From assembly GCA_002392405.1 (NCBI GenBank), contig DGGY01000019.1, forward strand, positions 1-64,000: a DNA stretch of 64,000 bases. The letters run 5' to 3'. The translations under genes were made by a program, and so were the position numbers. The notes beneath the pieces were generated by a model. The model searched no databases, had not been told where the DNA came from, and saw nothing but the letters and a program-made list of their open reading frames with translations. This stretch comes from Treponema sp. UBA3862. Its GTDB lineage: Bacteria > Spirochaetota > Spirochaetia > Treponematales > Treponemataceae. Below, in pieces: positions 1 to 8,025 of the stretch; positions within the stretch are counted from its first letter, which is position 1, and each line of letters starts with the position of its first letter.

Positions 1-12
1 AGTATAACTTAG

Positions 13-30
13 TGGACACAAAAAATGCTA
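13..30 (+). repeat. IS3 left terminal inverted repeat
   Basis: TGGACACAAAAAATGCTA. Its partner is at 1213-1230 on the other strand, with one mismatch in 18. It starts with TG, as IS3-family ends usually do. Confidence 0.8.
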
Positions 31-59
31 CATATTATTTTATTAATAAGGAATGTAGC

Positions 60-338
60 ATGGAAGCTAAGAACAAACATTACCCAGAAGAGTTCAAGAA
101 ACAAATAGTTGAACTTTATGAAAATGGCAAGTCAGTAATAGATCTTGCCCGCGAATATGGCTTGGTAGAACAGACAATCTACAAATGGATTCACCGCTAT
201 GAACCATTTGCAAAAAATGAACAGGGGGAAGCAGTAACGCAGGCTGATGTAAAAGCTATGCAGCGAAGAATAGCTGAACTTGAAATGGAAAATGAAATCC
301 TAAAAAAAGCAACAGCCATATTCGCCAACACAAAATAA
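60..338 (+). CDS. IS3-family transposase OrfA (helix-turn-helix)
   Basis: This is the small DNA-binding subunit of an IS3-type transposase, about 92 residues from the ATG at 60. That start has AAGGA at 48-52 in front of it; an in-frame ATG at 12 lies on the terminal repeat and is unlikely to be used. The N-terminal half (YPEEFKKQIVELYENGKS, then DLAREYGLVEQTIYKWIHRY) is the HTH_Tnp_1 fold that recognises the element's ends. The C-terminal part (RRIAELEMENEILKKA) is the leucine zipper that mediates multimerisation. The gene ends in an A-run (302-308) where ribosomes probably slip into orfB. In this family OrfA alone tends to repress transposition and the OrfAB fusion is the transposase. Confidence 0.92.
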   Translation: MEAKNKHYPEEFKKQIVELYENGKSVIDLAREYGLVEQTIYKWIHRYEPFAKNEQGEAVTQADVKAMQRRIAELEMENEILKKATAIFANTK

Positions 339-1210
339 AAGATAAAATTTCATTCGTAAATAAATTCAGGGATTCATATCCAGTTGAAATCATGTGCAAG
401 GTTTTAGAACTGAATCGAAGTACGTATTACAAGGATTCAAAACGAAAACTAACAAAAACACAGATTAATAATAATGAATTGGATTCAAAAATCCTGAAGG
501 TTTATTATGACAGCAAAAGACGCTATGGAGCTCCAAAGATTTTCAAGGTTCTTCGAAATGAAGGAGAAACAGCAAGTCTTAAACGAATCCAGCGTCGTAT
601 GACAGTTTTAGGAATAAAATCTGTCGTTGTAAAGAAATACAAGCCGGTAAAGGCTGAAAAAAATATAGAACAGAAGGAGAATATTCTGAATCAGGATTTT
701 TCCACAACTTCAATCAATCAGAAATGGAGCACTGACATAACTTACATTCATACTGAAAATGAAGGCTGGACTTATCTTGCTTCAGTTGAGGATTTGTATT
801 CAAGAAAAATCATAGGATGGGCATTCGGAAAAACGATTGATGCGGAACTTGCAGTAAGGGCTCTCAAAAATGCAGTCCTAAATGTAAAACATACAGAGGG
901 AATAATTATCCAGTCGGATTTAGGATGTCAGTATACAAGTAATCTTTTTGAGTCGGCTCTGGCTGAATTGAAGATTCGCCATTCCTACAGCAAGAAAGGC
1001 TACCCTTATGACAATTCCTGCATTGAATCTTTTCATTCTGTTCTAAAAAAGGAAGAGGTAAACCTTAGAAAATATAAGGATTCAAAGGCTGCTTATGACG
1101 CAGTTTTTGAATACATTGAATCCTGGTATAACCGCAAGCGTATTCATTCAAGTCTGAATTACAGAACACCGGAAGCTGTCCATTCAGAATGTGAAAAACT
1201 TGCAGCTTAA
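302..1210 (+). CDS. IS3-family transposase OrfB (DDE catalytic part), entered by -1 frameshift
   Basis: This is the catalytic domain that cuts and joins the element's ends. The first internal ATG is at 392, but the frame is open back through 302 and lies -1 relative to orfA. The seven A's at 302-308, followed by G, make a suitable slippery site (A AAA AAA in the orfA frame). Translation from there gives HKIKDKISFVNKF, then MCKVLELNRSTYYK, the usual N-terminal part of OrfB, so a fused OrfAB is the likely product. The retroviral-integrase core is complete: WSTDITYI supplies the first Asp, IIQSDLGCQYTS the second, and NSCIESFHSVLKKE the Glu. The C-terminus (YNRKRIHSSLNYRTPEAV) is typical of the family. 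No internal stop is seen, so the gene looks functional. Confidence 0.92.
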   Translation, partial: KKSNSHIRQHKIKDKISFVNKFRDSYPVEIMCKVLELNRSTYYKDSKRKLTKTQINNNELDSKILKVYYDSKRRYGAPKIFKVLRNEGETASLKRIQRRMTVLGIKSVVVKKYKPVKAEKNIEQKENILNQDFSTTSINQKWSTDITYIHTENEGWTYLASVEDLYSRKIIGWAFGKTIDAELAVRALKNAVLNVKHTEGIIIQSDLGCQYTSNLFESALAELKIRHSYSKKGYPYDNSCIESFHSVLKKEEVNLRKYKDSKAAYDAVFEYIESWYNRKRIHSSLNYRTPEAVHSECEKLAA

Positions 1211-1211
1211 A

Positions 1212-1748
1212 CTAGCATTTTTTGTGTCTATTATATTGACTTAGGTCCAATTTTGAAGTAATACTACCACCTGTTAATACCCAGCTTATTTCAGAATTAT
1301 TTACAAGTGTTATCAAAGATACTGAATACCCGCGTGCAATTTCCCCCTCGATATAAGAATTATTAAATTTACTGTTAAGATTAATAATATTAGTCAAATT
1401 ACATTTTAGTTCATTTCGTACTATATGATTTTGATGAATTTTATAAATAATCCCATTATTTATATCCAGTACAATCGCAGACCACTCAAGATCTACATCA
1501 CCTCCAAAATATTCATATATACAATAAGTGGTTGATAATGATTTGAGCAAATTCTTAAAATATATTTTATTATACATTTCATAACGCTCTTGAAAAAAAG
1601 AATCCCACTCCCATAACAATTCTTTTTTTCCAGTTTCTATTTCCAGTTTCTTAATTAGAGTTTGATTATCAAGATAATAGTCTTGCCCTAAAACTTTCAT
1701 CATCCCCCCCAGTAACAAAATTATTAGACATAATTTTTTTTTATTCAT
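1212..1748 (-). CDS. Secreted hypothetical protein, candidate immunity gene, 3' end altered by the IS
   Basis: 178 residues with a signal peptide (MNKKKLCLIILLLGGMMKVLGQ, likely cleaved before QDYYL), so export to the periplasm is expected. I do not recognise the family. It starts 15 nt downstream of the RHS toxin gene on the same strand and has AAGGGG upstream, the usual place of an immunity gene for a polymorphic toxin; that role is inference. The last roughly ten residues (SQYNRHKKC) and the stop codon are encoded by the right end of the IS3 element, so the native C-terminus has been replaced. The main body may still fold. Codon use is AT-richer than in the neighbouring housekeeping genes, consistent with acquired DNA. 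Confidence 0.7.
   Translation of the reverse strand: MNKKKLCLIILLLGGMMKVLGQDYYLDNQTLIKKLEIETGKKELLWEWDSFFQERYEMYNKIYFKNLLKSLSTTYCIYEYFGGDVDLEWSAIVLDINNGIIYKIHQNHIVRNELKCNLTNIINLNSKFNNSYIEGEIARGYSVSLITLVNNSEISWVLTGGSITSKLDLSQYNRHKKC
1213..1230 (-). repeat. IS3 right terminal inverted repeat
   Basis: Read on the minus strand this is TAGACACAAAAAATGCTA, matching the left end except at the second base. It also serves as coding sequence for the last residues and stop codon of the minus-strand gene at 1212-1748. Confidence 0.8.
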
Positions 1749-1763
1749 AGTTAATTCCCCTTA

Positions 1764-4208
1764 CTAATGACGATTATCATATTCCTTATAATAATATGGT
1801 CGATAAGAAGCATGTTGCTCTTTTCGAATTGAATTTTCCGTGTATCGATTATTAGAATAGTTTCTCAAACCTACAGCTTGCAATTCACTTTGAAAACGCA
1901 CATCCAACGAACCTGGTAAGGATGCAGCTGTACCATTTATATCATGAACAGCATGTATCAATTCATGTGCTAATGAGACTGAGCGAGGTGTTTCAAGTTT
2001 TAAATCTTTACCTATTGTTAATGAAGTAGAACAATTATTAGGATCAAAACTAACGACCGCACATCTAACGCCTGTTCCATTCATACAATTATTTATATCT
2101 TCCTGATAACCATCAGTAAAGGACATATAAAAAGACTCAATAGAATCACCTTCATTCTGCTCTGTAAAATCTTGATCAATTATGACAGAATTTGAACTTT
2201 GAATAATATCTCTAATTAATGCTGTACCAGAACGTTTTGAATTAAAAATTGAAAAAAATGACTTCCAGGTTCGTTTAAAAGATATATTTCCAGTATCTTC
2301 ATTGATAAAAAGTTTATCATTACTAAGTTGCTGAAGATATTGTAAGGTTTCATCAGTATAATCCTCATCTCCATCTATACATAATTCTCTTCCATCCGGG
2401 TCTTTATAGACAATTGGTGAATTCCCGGCATAATGATAAAGATTTAAATTAACAGAATTATAAATACCACCACATCCGGCTTCAGTACCAGACATGTAAT
2501 CAGAAAGTGCCGGATCTGTGCTCAGCCACCTGGAATACCGGGCATCGTAATACCTGGCACCAAAATAATACAGCCCTGTTTCTTCGTCCTTCTCCTTTGC
2601 AGTGAACTTATAGGGCAGATATGTAAAGCCTGTGTTCTCTGTCTTTTCTACCCAGGTCTCTCCATATGGAGTATACTCTATTCTCTGGTATTCGTCACCC
2701 TTATAGTCTGAAATCAGCGAAGCTGAACCCAGATGGTCTGAGTGATAGTAATACTGCTTGTAATACTCTTCCTGGTAAGTCGGATTTGTTCCTGAGTTGA
2801 GTTTTGTTACCAGACGTGTTTCTCCAAGGTAAATGTTCTTTGAACACTGACCTCCGTAAACGCTGTTGCCGCTGTCTGTGTGCACTGTCCACATTTTGTT
2901 GAAGTACAGTGTCTCACTACGTGCTGTATACTTGTTTGTCCTCTGTCCGTCCTGCCCATAAATATAAGCAACAGAATAATTTGAATCCTTTGAGCTTATT
3001 AGCTGATTACGCTCGTTCCAGGTGTAGGTGCGGCTGTACTTTTTTGTTTCCCCGGAAGAAATCTCTTCCTTAAAAAGCCCCCATCCGTAGTCTGTTGAAT
3101 AAACGTTTTCTGCTTCCTGCTTTACCTTATGGTAGGAAGCACCGCTGTCTCCTTCAAATTCTCCGTCCTGCTCACAGATTATATTTCCGTTTGAATCATA
3201 TTTATAATAACGGTTTCCGGCGCGGATTAAGCGGTGTGCATAGTTTTCATCATAGACATAGTCAAGACTATAATTTAACCCGTCACCGATTACTTTATAC
3301 GGACTTACTGTTTCTGTAGAAACCTTGCTCGTCATGTTGCCAAGACCTTCTTTATCAAATGTAAAGGTCTGGCTGTAACTTGAAACATATTCAGGCACAT
3401 TAGAGCGGTATGGATTATAGCTTGTCTCTCCACCTGCTCCGGTCAGCTGATAGAGATTATCATATGTGTAGGTCTGACGTGTTTTATAAGTTCCTGTAAC
3501 TTCATCAAGACAGTTGTTTTCGTAGCCTGAGACATTTCCCACCCTGTCAAAGGAGTAGCTTATGTTCTGGAATGACTGTCCCCACTTGTTTTGAGTTTTT
3601 ATTGACTCAAGCCAGCGCCGTGCAGGGTCATAGCTGTAGTTCGTAACCGTACCGTTACCGTAAACGATTTTTGTCCTCTGCCCGTACTGGTCGTAGCTGA
3701 TATCCTTTACATATGAGAAGTCTTCATCATAATGACTTCCTGTCACAGAATTTACCTGGCCTCCTGCATCATAGCCGTAGGTTATGATTTCTCCATCTGG
3801 GTAGACTATGTACTGCATGCGCCCGAGATAATCTGAACCGTATTCCATTACGGCACTTTCTTCTGCATTACCGCCGCTTAAATGTGTAAAAAGGGTTCTT
3901 GTCTCTTTTTTGACTTCCCCAAGTTCACCATACTCATATTCAAGAGCACCTGAAGCATCACTTATTTTAAGAATTTTCCCGGCAGCATTCTTTCCTGCAT
4001 CTGCACCGCCGTAAATATAGACAGTGTCAGCTGTCTCAGGATAATCAATTCTTATAAGGCGGTTTAAGCCGTCATATTCATAGCTTATCTTCCTGTGGTT
4101 TTCACGCAGTACGGAATTTGTTTCGTAAATAAGATTTGAACATTCATCATAAACAAATTCCTGGCGGCCTGAATCCTTACTCTCTAAAGCAGTACGCCGT
4201 CCGAGCAT
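1764..4208 (-). pseudogene. RHS/YD-repeat polymorphic toxin, 5'-truncated, with M91-like metalloprotease tip
   Basis: The readable frame is 814 residues and begins in mid YD-repeat (MLGRRTALESKD). The frame is open only to 4259, where an in-phase TGA closes it, so the N-terminal export part and much of the RHS shell are missing. Residues 1-600 hold many YD repeats (YEYDGLNRLIRIDYP, YDSNGNIICEQDG) and the conserved core end (GLYYFGARYYDARYSRWLSTDP, NLYHYAGNSP, DPDGR at about 603-607). The last 205 residues are a different domain with AHELIHAVHD (HExxH at about 748-752) and a later TENSIRKE, the signature of the M91/NleD-like zinc effector proteases. I infer a toxin tip that cleaves a target-cell protein. 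Being truncated, it looks like an orphan tip cassette rather than a complete toxin. Confidence 0.82.
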
Positions 4209-4545
4209 GTCATATTCTGCTGTTACAGGATTTCCTTTTGCGATGCTAGTCGCTAGGAATCACAAAATCCACAGATAGATTATGTGTTCCGAAAATCCCT
4301 AACCGGTTGTCTGCATAAAAAGCGTTTCCGTAAAGGAAAGACACTCATCATAAAAAGAATGCCCTTCCTTTACGGCTCAAAAGCCCATGAACTTTTAAGC
4401 CGCCTCTCTCCATTGTCAAAGAACGGTTGCCCCCGACTGCTCTCATGGGGAGCAGCCGGAAGCGTATCGTGAAATCTTTTCAGTACAATAGAGGAAAGTT
4501 GTTGGTTTGTAAAACGTAGTCCAAAGGTAATTGCTTAGAAAAGAT
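4209..4545. other. Junction region without a convincing gene
   Basis: This 337-bp stretch lies upstream of the truncated RHS frame. The first 50 bp still encode RHS-like sequence (GNPVTAEYD) in the minus frame before a TGA at about 4260-4262. It contains a perfect 11-bp inverted repeat, CCGTAAAGGAA at 4328-4338 and its complement at 4365-4375. A minus-strand TTGACA (about 4416) is followed by a weak -10, a possible promoter for the RHS remnant. A 62-codon plus-strand frame at 4284-4472 has no start signal or recognisable domain. I read the region as a recombination junction. Confidence 0.5.
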
Positions 4546-5073
4546 TTATGTTGTAGGAAACCATCTTCCACTATGCTTCATTAAGCGAAAAGGAATATCA
4601 TAGTTATATTTTTTTGTAGATTTATTAATATAATTTAAATCTAAGTCAATATGAACCTTAATATTCAAATCCTTTTTTTCATTTAGCGGAAGATTTTGAA
4701 AACGAAATGCCAAAGACTTTGAAACAGGCATAATAGTTTCAAAATCTGATATATCTGAAATTTCATTATCAACTTTTTCCCAGTCAATATAATCCTTCAA
4801 AGGCACAATTTCTCCTGATTCCAACATAATTTCAAAACTGTTAATTTTAACAGTTTCGATAGTTTCCTTAGACAAAAATTTCAAATACACTTCCATACTA
4901 TATGGAGACTTTTCAACGATACGAAGAGGTGTATTTTCAGCTGTAGGCACAAATAAAATCTGAACAAACACCCCTGAATCTTTATCTGCATATTGAAATT
5001 TCAAATCATCCAATACATAATTAAAAGTTACTATTCTTGCCCCAATCAAAACAAACGCCAAAAATTCTTTCAT
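4546..5073 (-). CDS. Hypothetical protein (possible orphan immunity protein)
   Basis: 175 residues with a short hydrophobic N-terminus (MKEFLAFVLIGARIVTFNYV) that could be a weak signal or membrane anchor, followed by a beta-rich, acidic body. No known domain is recognised. It lies on the same strand, upstream of the truncated RHS tip, in AT-rich DNA like the candidate immunity gene. In RHS loci that collect orphan tips, each tip is followed by its own immunity gene, so this could be the survivor of a lost tip; that is only an inference from position. No good Shine-Dalgarno is visible before the ATG. Confidence 0.55.
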   Translation of the reverse strand: MKEFLAFVLIGARIVTFNYVLDDLKFQYADKDSGVFVQILFVPTAENTPLRIVEKSPYSMEVYLKFLSKETIETVKINSFEIMLESGEIVPLKDYIDWEKVDNEISDISDFETIMPVSKSLAFRFQNLPLNEKKDLNIKVHIDLDLNYINKSTKKYNYDIPFRLMKHSGRWFPTT

Positions 5074-5194
5074 AATTATAACTTTTCATTAATCATAATA
5101 ACAAGTTATTAATCATGTCAATAGACCATCAAAAAAAAGAACTGAGCCATACACCAGTATCTCTCAGTTCCTTATCCTATAGTTCAATAATCTT

Positions 5195-6667
5195 TTATCT
5201 TATACTCTTCTTTTTTATCGGGTCGCTGGTTAAGTCTACACCCAGTTTCTTAAAGATTTTACGGTCTACTTCACTTAACATGCAGGTTGTATGCACCTGA
5301 CAGCCTTTGAGATTTGGAAGCTGATCCAGGGCTTTTTTACAGTTTTCATCATGAAGTGAAAGCATTGCCAGCGCTACGAGAACTTCATCCGTATGAAGGC
5401 GGGGATTGTTTCCCTGAAGAAAATTAACCTTCATATTCTGGATAGGTTCAATCATTTCTGCAGGAATAAGTTTTACCTTATGATCAATACCTGCAAGATG
5501 CTTGGTTGCATTTAAAATTAAGGCGGCACAGGTACCTAAAAGATTAGAAGTTTCAGAAGTAATGATTGTACCGTCGCTGAGTTCAATTGCGGCTGCAGGA
5601 AGTCCTGATTTATTTCCCCTTTCATTTGCGGCAACAGTTACCTTACGGTCTGCAGTTGTAAGCTTTGCCTGCTGCATTAAAAGAGTGAGCTTGTTTACTT
5701 CGGCTTCTTCAGCCTTACCTTCAGCAAGATTACACAGGGCCGTATAATAGCGGCGGATGATTTCCTGATTTGACGCTTCCTTACATACTTCATCATCAAT
5801 AATACAGTTTCCTGCCATATTAACGCCCATGTCTGTAGGAGACTTGTAAGGATTTTCTCCGTAAATTCCCTTAAAAATGGCATCAAGAACAGGATAGATT
5901 TCTATATCACGGTTATAATTGACAGTAGTTTCTCCGTAGGCTTCAAGATGCCAGGGGTCAATCATGTTTACGTCATTCAAATCTGCTGTTGCAGCCTCAT
6001 AGGCAATGTTTACAGGGTGCTTAAGGGGAATGTTCCAGATAGGAAAAGTTTCAAACTTGGCATAGCCTGCCTTTACACCCCGCACATTTTCATTATAAAG
6101 CTGGCTTAAACATACAGCCATTTTTCCAGAGCCCGGGCCTGGAGCAGTTACGACAACTAAAGGACGTGAAGTTTCTACATAATCATTTTTTCCGTAACCT
6201 TTATCACTGTCGATTAAAGCAACATTATTCGGATAGCCTTCAATTAAATAATGATAATAAGATTTAATGTTGAGTTTTTTAAGGCGTTTTGCAAAAGCCT
6301 TGGCACTTTCCTGTCCTGTAAAATGGGTAATAACTACAGAACCTACGTAAAGTCCGCGGCTGGTAAACTCGTCGCGCAGACGAAGTACATCCTTGTCGTA
6401 AGTGATTCCAAGGTCGCCTCTGATTTTATTTTTTTCGATATCCTGTGCGCTGATTACAATTACGATTTCCGCAACATCAGCAAGCTGCATGAGCATTTTT
6501 AATTTTGAATCAGGCTCAAAGCCCGGAAGAACGCGGCTGGCATGGTAGTCATCAAAAAGTTTGCCGCCAAATTCAAGATAAAGTTTATCGCCGAAATGCG
6601 CGATCCGTTCCTTAATGTGCTGTGACTGTATCCGCAGATACTTTTCATTATCAAATCCGTTTTTCAT
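5195..6667 (-). CDS. DUF1846 family protein
   Basis: 490 residues, the usual length for the DUF1846/UPF0371 family, whose N-terminal region opens with GFDNEKYLRIQSQHIKERI. Characteristic stretches are FGGKLFDDYHASRVLPGF, VTAPGPGSGKMAVCLSQ (a P-loop-like glycine-rich turn) and AGNCIIDD. The family is widespread in anaerobes; its biochemical role is not established, though structures resemble nucleotide-binding enzymes. A TATAAT box lies 11 nt before the ATG on the minus strand, so the leader would be very short. It is followed by the island boundary and appears to be transcribed alone. Confidence 0.88.
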   Translation of the reverse strand: MKNGFDNEKYLRIQSQHIKERIAHFGDKLYLEFGGKLFDDYHASRVLPGFEPDSKLKMLMQLADVAEIVIVISAQDIEKNKIRGDLGITYDKDVLRLRDEFTSRGLYVGSVVITHFTGQESAKAFAKRLKKLNIKSYYHYLIEGYPNNVALIDSDKGYGKNDYVETSRPLVVVTAPGPGSGKMAVCLSQLYNENVRGVKAGYAKFETFPIWNIPLKHPVNIAYEAATADLNDVNMIDPWHLEAYGETTVNYNRDIEIYPVLDAIFKGIYGENPYKSPTDMGVNMAGNCIIDDEVCKEASNQEIIRRYYTALCNLAEGKAEEAEVNKLTLLMQQAKLTTADRKVTVAANERGNKSGLPAAAIELSDGTIITSETSNLLGTCAALILNATKHLAGIDHKVKLIPAEMIEPIQNMKVNFLQGNNPRLHTDEVLVALAMLSLHDENCKKALDQLPNLKGCQVHTTCMLSEVDRKIFKKLGVDLTSDPIKKKSIR

Positions 6668-6706
6668 AACGGATATTCATTATAGTGCAGATAAAATATT
6701 TTTTCT

Positions 6707-6738
6707 ATAAAAAAAATAAGGGGAGAAGTCTCTCCCCT
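6707..6738 (-). terminator. Rho-independent terminator of argJBD
   Basis: On the minus strand an 8-bp perfect stem (AGGGGAGA at 6731-6738, paired with 6719-6726) closes a 4-nt loop and is followed by TTATTTTTTTT. It lies about 105 nt after the argD stop. Confidence 0.85.
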
Positions 6739-6842
6739 GCGTCACACTTCGTTGTGCCGCACCCCACTCAACGGGGCACATTTTCTCCTTACCGCGGCCC
6801 CGTAACGCCCCGGTAAACTCTTAAATCATAAAGTGCAGCTTT
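6739..6842. other. GC-rich intergenic segment
   Basis: Between the terminator stem and the end of argD lies DNA far richer in G+C than its flanks, with a partly paired GTGCCGCACCCC / GGGGCAC motif and a GCGGCCCCG block. No gene is seen. Comparable GC-rich islands lie upstream of leuA and of leuS, so these may be members of dispersed intergenic repeats. Confidence 0.4.
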
Positions 6843-8009
6843 TTATTCACAAAGAACTTTTTTTAAAATCTTAAGGCCTTCATCAATTTCTTTCCAGCTG
6901 ATATTAAGCGGAGGAACAAGGCGTAAGGTATTAGCACCTGCTGTTGAAGTTAAAAGTCCTTCCTTAAGGAGGCGTGTTTCAATTTCTACAGCTTTTGCAC
7001 CGTTAACCATATCAACGCCGATCATAAGGCCCTTTCCACGGATTTCACCGGTATATTTTGAGCCGAAAGAAGCAATTTCTTTACGGATATATTCACCTTT
7101 TTCCTTAACGCTTTCAAGGAAGCCCGGGCGTTCAAGTTCATGAAGGACAACAAGTCCTGCAGCACAGGCAAGGGGATTTCCTCCGAAAGTTGACTGATGA
7201 TCGCCTACCTTAAACACATCTGCTGCCTTACCCCGGATTAAAATACCGCCGAAAGGAACTCCGCCTGCAGCACCCTTTGCAAAAGAAACAACTTCAGGCT
7301 CAAAGCCCAGCTGTTCGCTTGCAAGAAGGCTTCCTGTACGTCCAAAGCCAGTCTGAACTTCATCTGCCATAACGATTGCACCGGCATCCCGTGCCGCCTT
7401 CGCAGCAGCCTGAGCCCATTTTGCATCAACAATATTTACACCGCCTTCTCCCTGAACACATTCAATCAAAAGGGCTGCAGTCGTATCGTCGAAGGCAGTT
7501 TTTATTGCTTCCCAGTCATTGGCCTTAATTGTCTTAAAGCAGTCAACATAAGGAGCAAAACATTCCGGATGAAATTTATCCTGACCGGTGGCAGTTAAAG
7601 TTGCTAGGGTTCTTCCATGAAAAGAACTTTCAAGGGTATAGATTACCCTTCTTTTTGACCCGCCGTTAAGCCACCCGTATTTACGTGCAAGCTTGATTGC
7701 CGCTTCATTGCCTTCTGCACCGCTGTTTCCAAAATAACAGCAGTCAAAACCTGTTCTTCCTAAAAGCTCAGTTGCATATTCAATTCCAACATCACTTGTA
7801 AAATAATTGCACACATGAATCTGTTTTTTTGCCTGCTTAGAAAGAGCCTTTACAAGGGGCTTAAAGTTATGGCCCAGGCAGTTAACGGCAATTCCTGCCA
7901 GAAAATCAATGTATTTTTTTCCATTTATATCATAAACAGTGGAACCTTTTCCTTTTACCATTGTAACGTCAAAAGAACCGTAATTATTAACAACTATTTT
8001 TGAACCCAT
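6843..8009 (-). CDS. argD: Acetylornithine aminotransferase
   Basis: 388-residue PLP-dependent class III aminotransferase that converts N-acetylglutamate semialdehyde to N-acetylornithine. Family landmarks are CYFGNSGAEGNEAAIKLARK (cofactor phosphate region), SSFHGRTLATL, MADEVQTGFGRTG, and the Schiff-base lysine in VVSFAKGAAGG at about residue 245. The substrate end (GNPLACAAGLVVLHE) is also present. It is the last gene of the argJ-argB-argD operon, 16 nt after argB, and is followed by a clear terminator. Related transaminases of other pathways are similar in sequence, but the operon context makes ArgD the best call. Confidence 0.93.
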   Translation of the reverse strand: MGSKIVVNNYGSFDVTMVKGKGSTVYDINGKKYIDFLAGIAVNCLGHNFKPLVKALSKQAKKQIHVCNYFTSDVGIEYATELLGRTGFDCCYFGNSGAEGNEAAIKLARKYGWLNGGSKRRVIYTLESSFHGRTLATLTATGQDKFHPECFAPYVDCFKTIKANDWEAIKTAFDDTTAALLIECVQGEGGVNIVDAKWAQAAAKAARDAGAIVMADEVQTGFGRTGSLLASEQLGFEPEVVSFAKGAAGGVPFGGILIRGKAADVFKVGDHQSTFGGNPLACAAGLVVLHELERPGFLESVKEKGEYIRKEIASFGSKYTGEIRGKGLMIGVDMVNGAKAVEIETRLLKEGLLTSTAGANTLRLVPPLNISWKEIDEGLKILKKVLCE

Positions 8010-8025
8010 TTTTGTCTCCAGTAAT

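Larger units (their letters stand above)
13..1230 (+). mobile_element. IS3-family insertion sequence
   Basis: Two overlapping-frame genes, orfA and orfB, lie between terminal inverted repeats. GACACAAAAAATGCTA at 15-30 is the exact reverse complement of 1213-1228, and with two more bases each side (13-30 and 1213-1230) 17 of 18 positions match. Weaker similarity continues outward to about 1-12 and 1231-1240, so the true ends may lie a few bases further out. The left flank is outside the window, so a target-site duplication cannot be tested. The right end lies in the 3' end of a minus-strand gene (1212-1748). The element looks intact and possibly active: both frames are open and the DDE residues are present. 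Confidence 0.9.

Noticed and set aside
4284..4472. 62-codon plus-strand frame upstream of the RHS remnant
   Set aside because: No ribosome site, no recognisable domain, and it covers a perfect inverted repeat; more likely chance coding in the junction.
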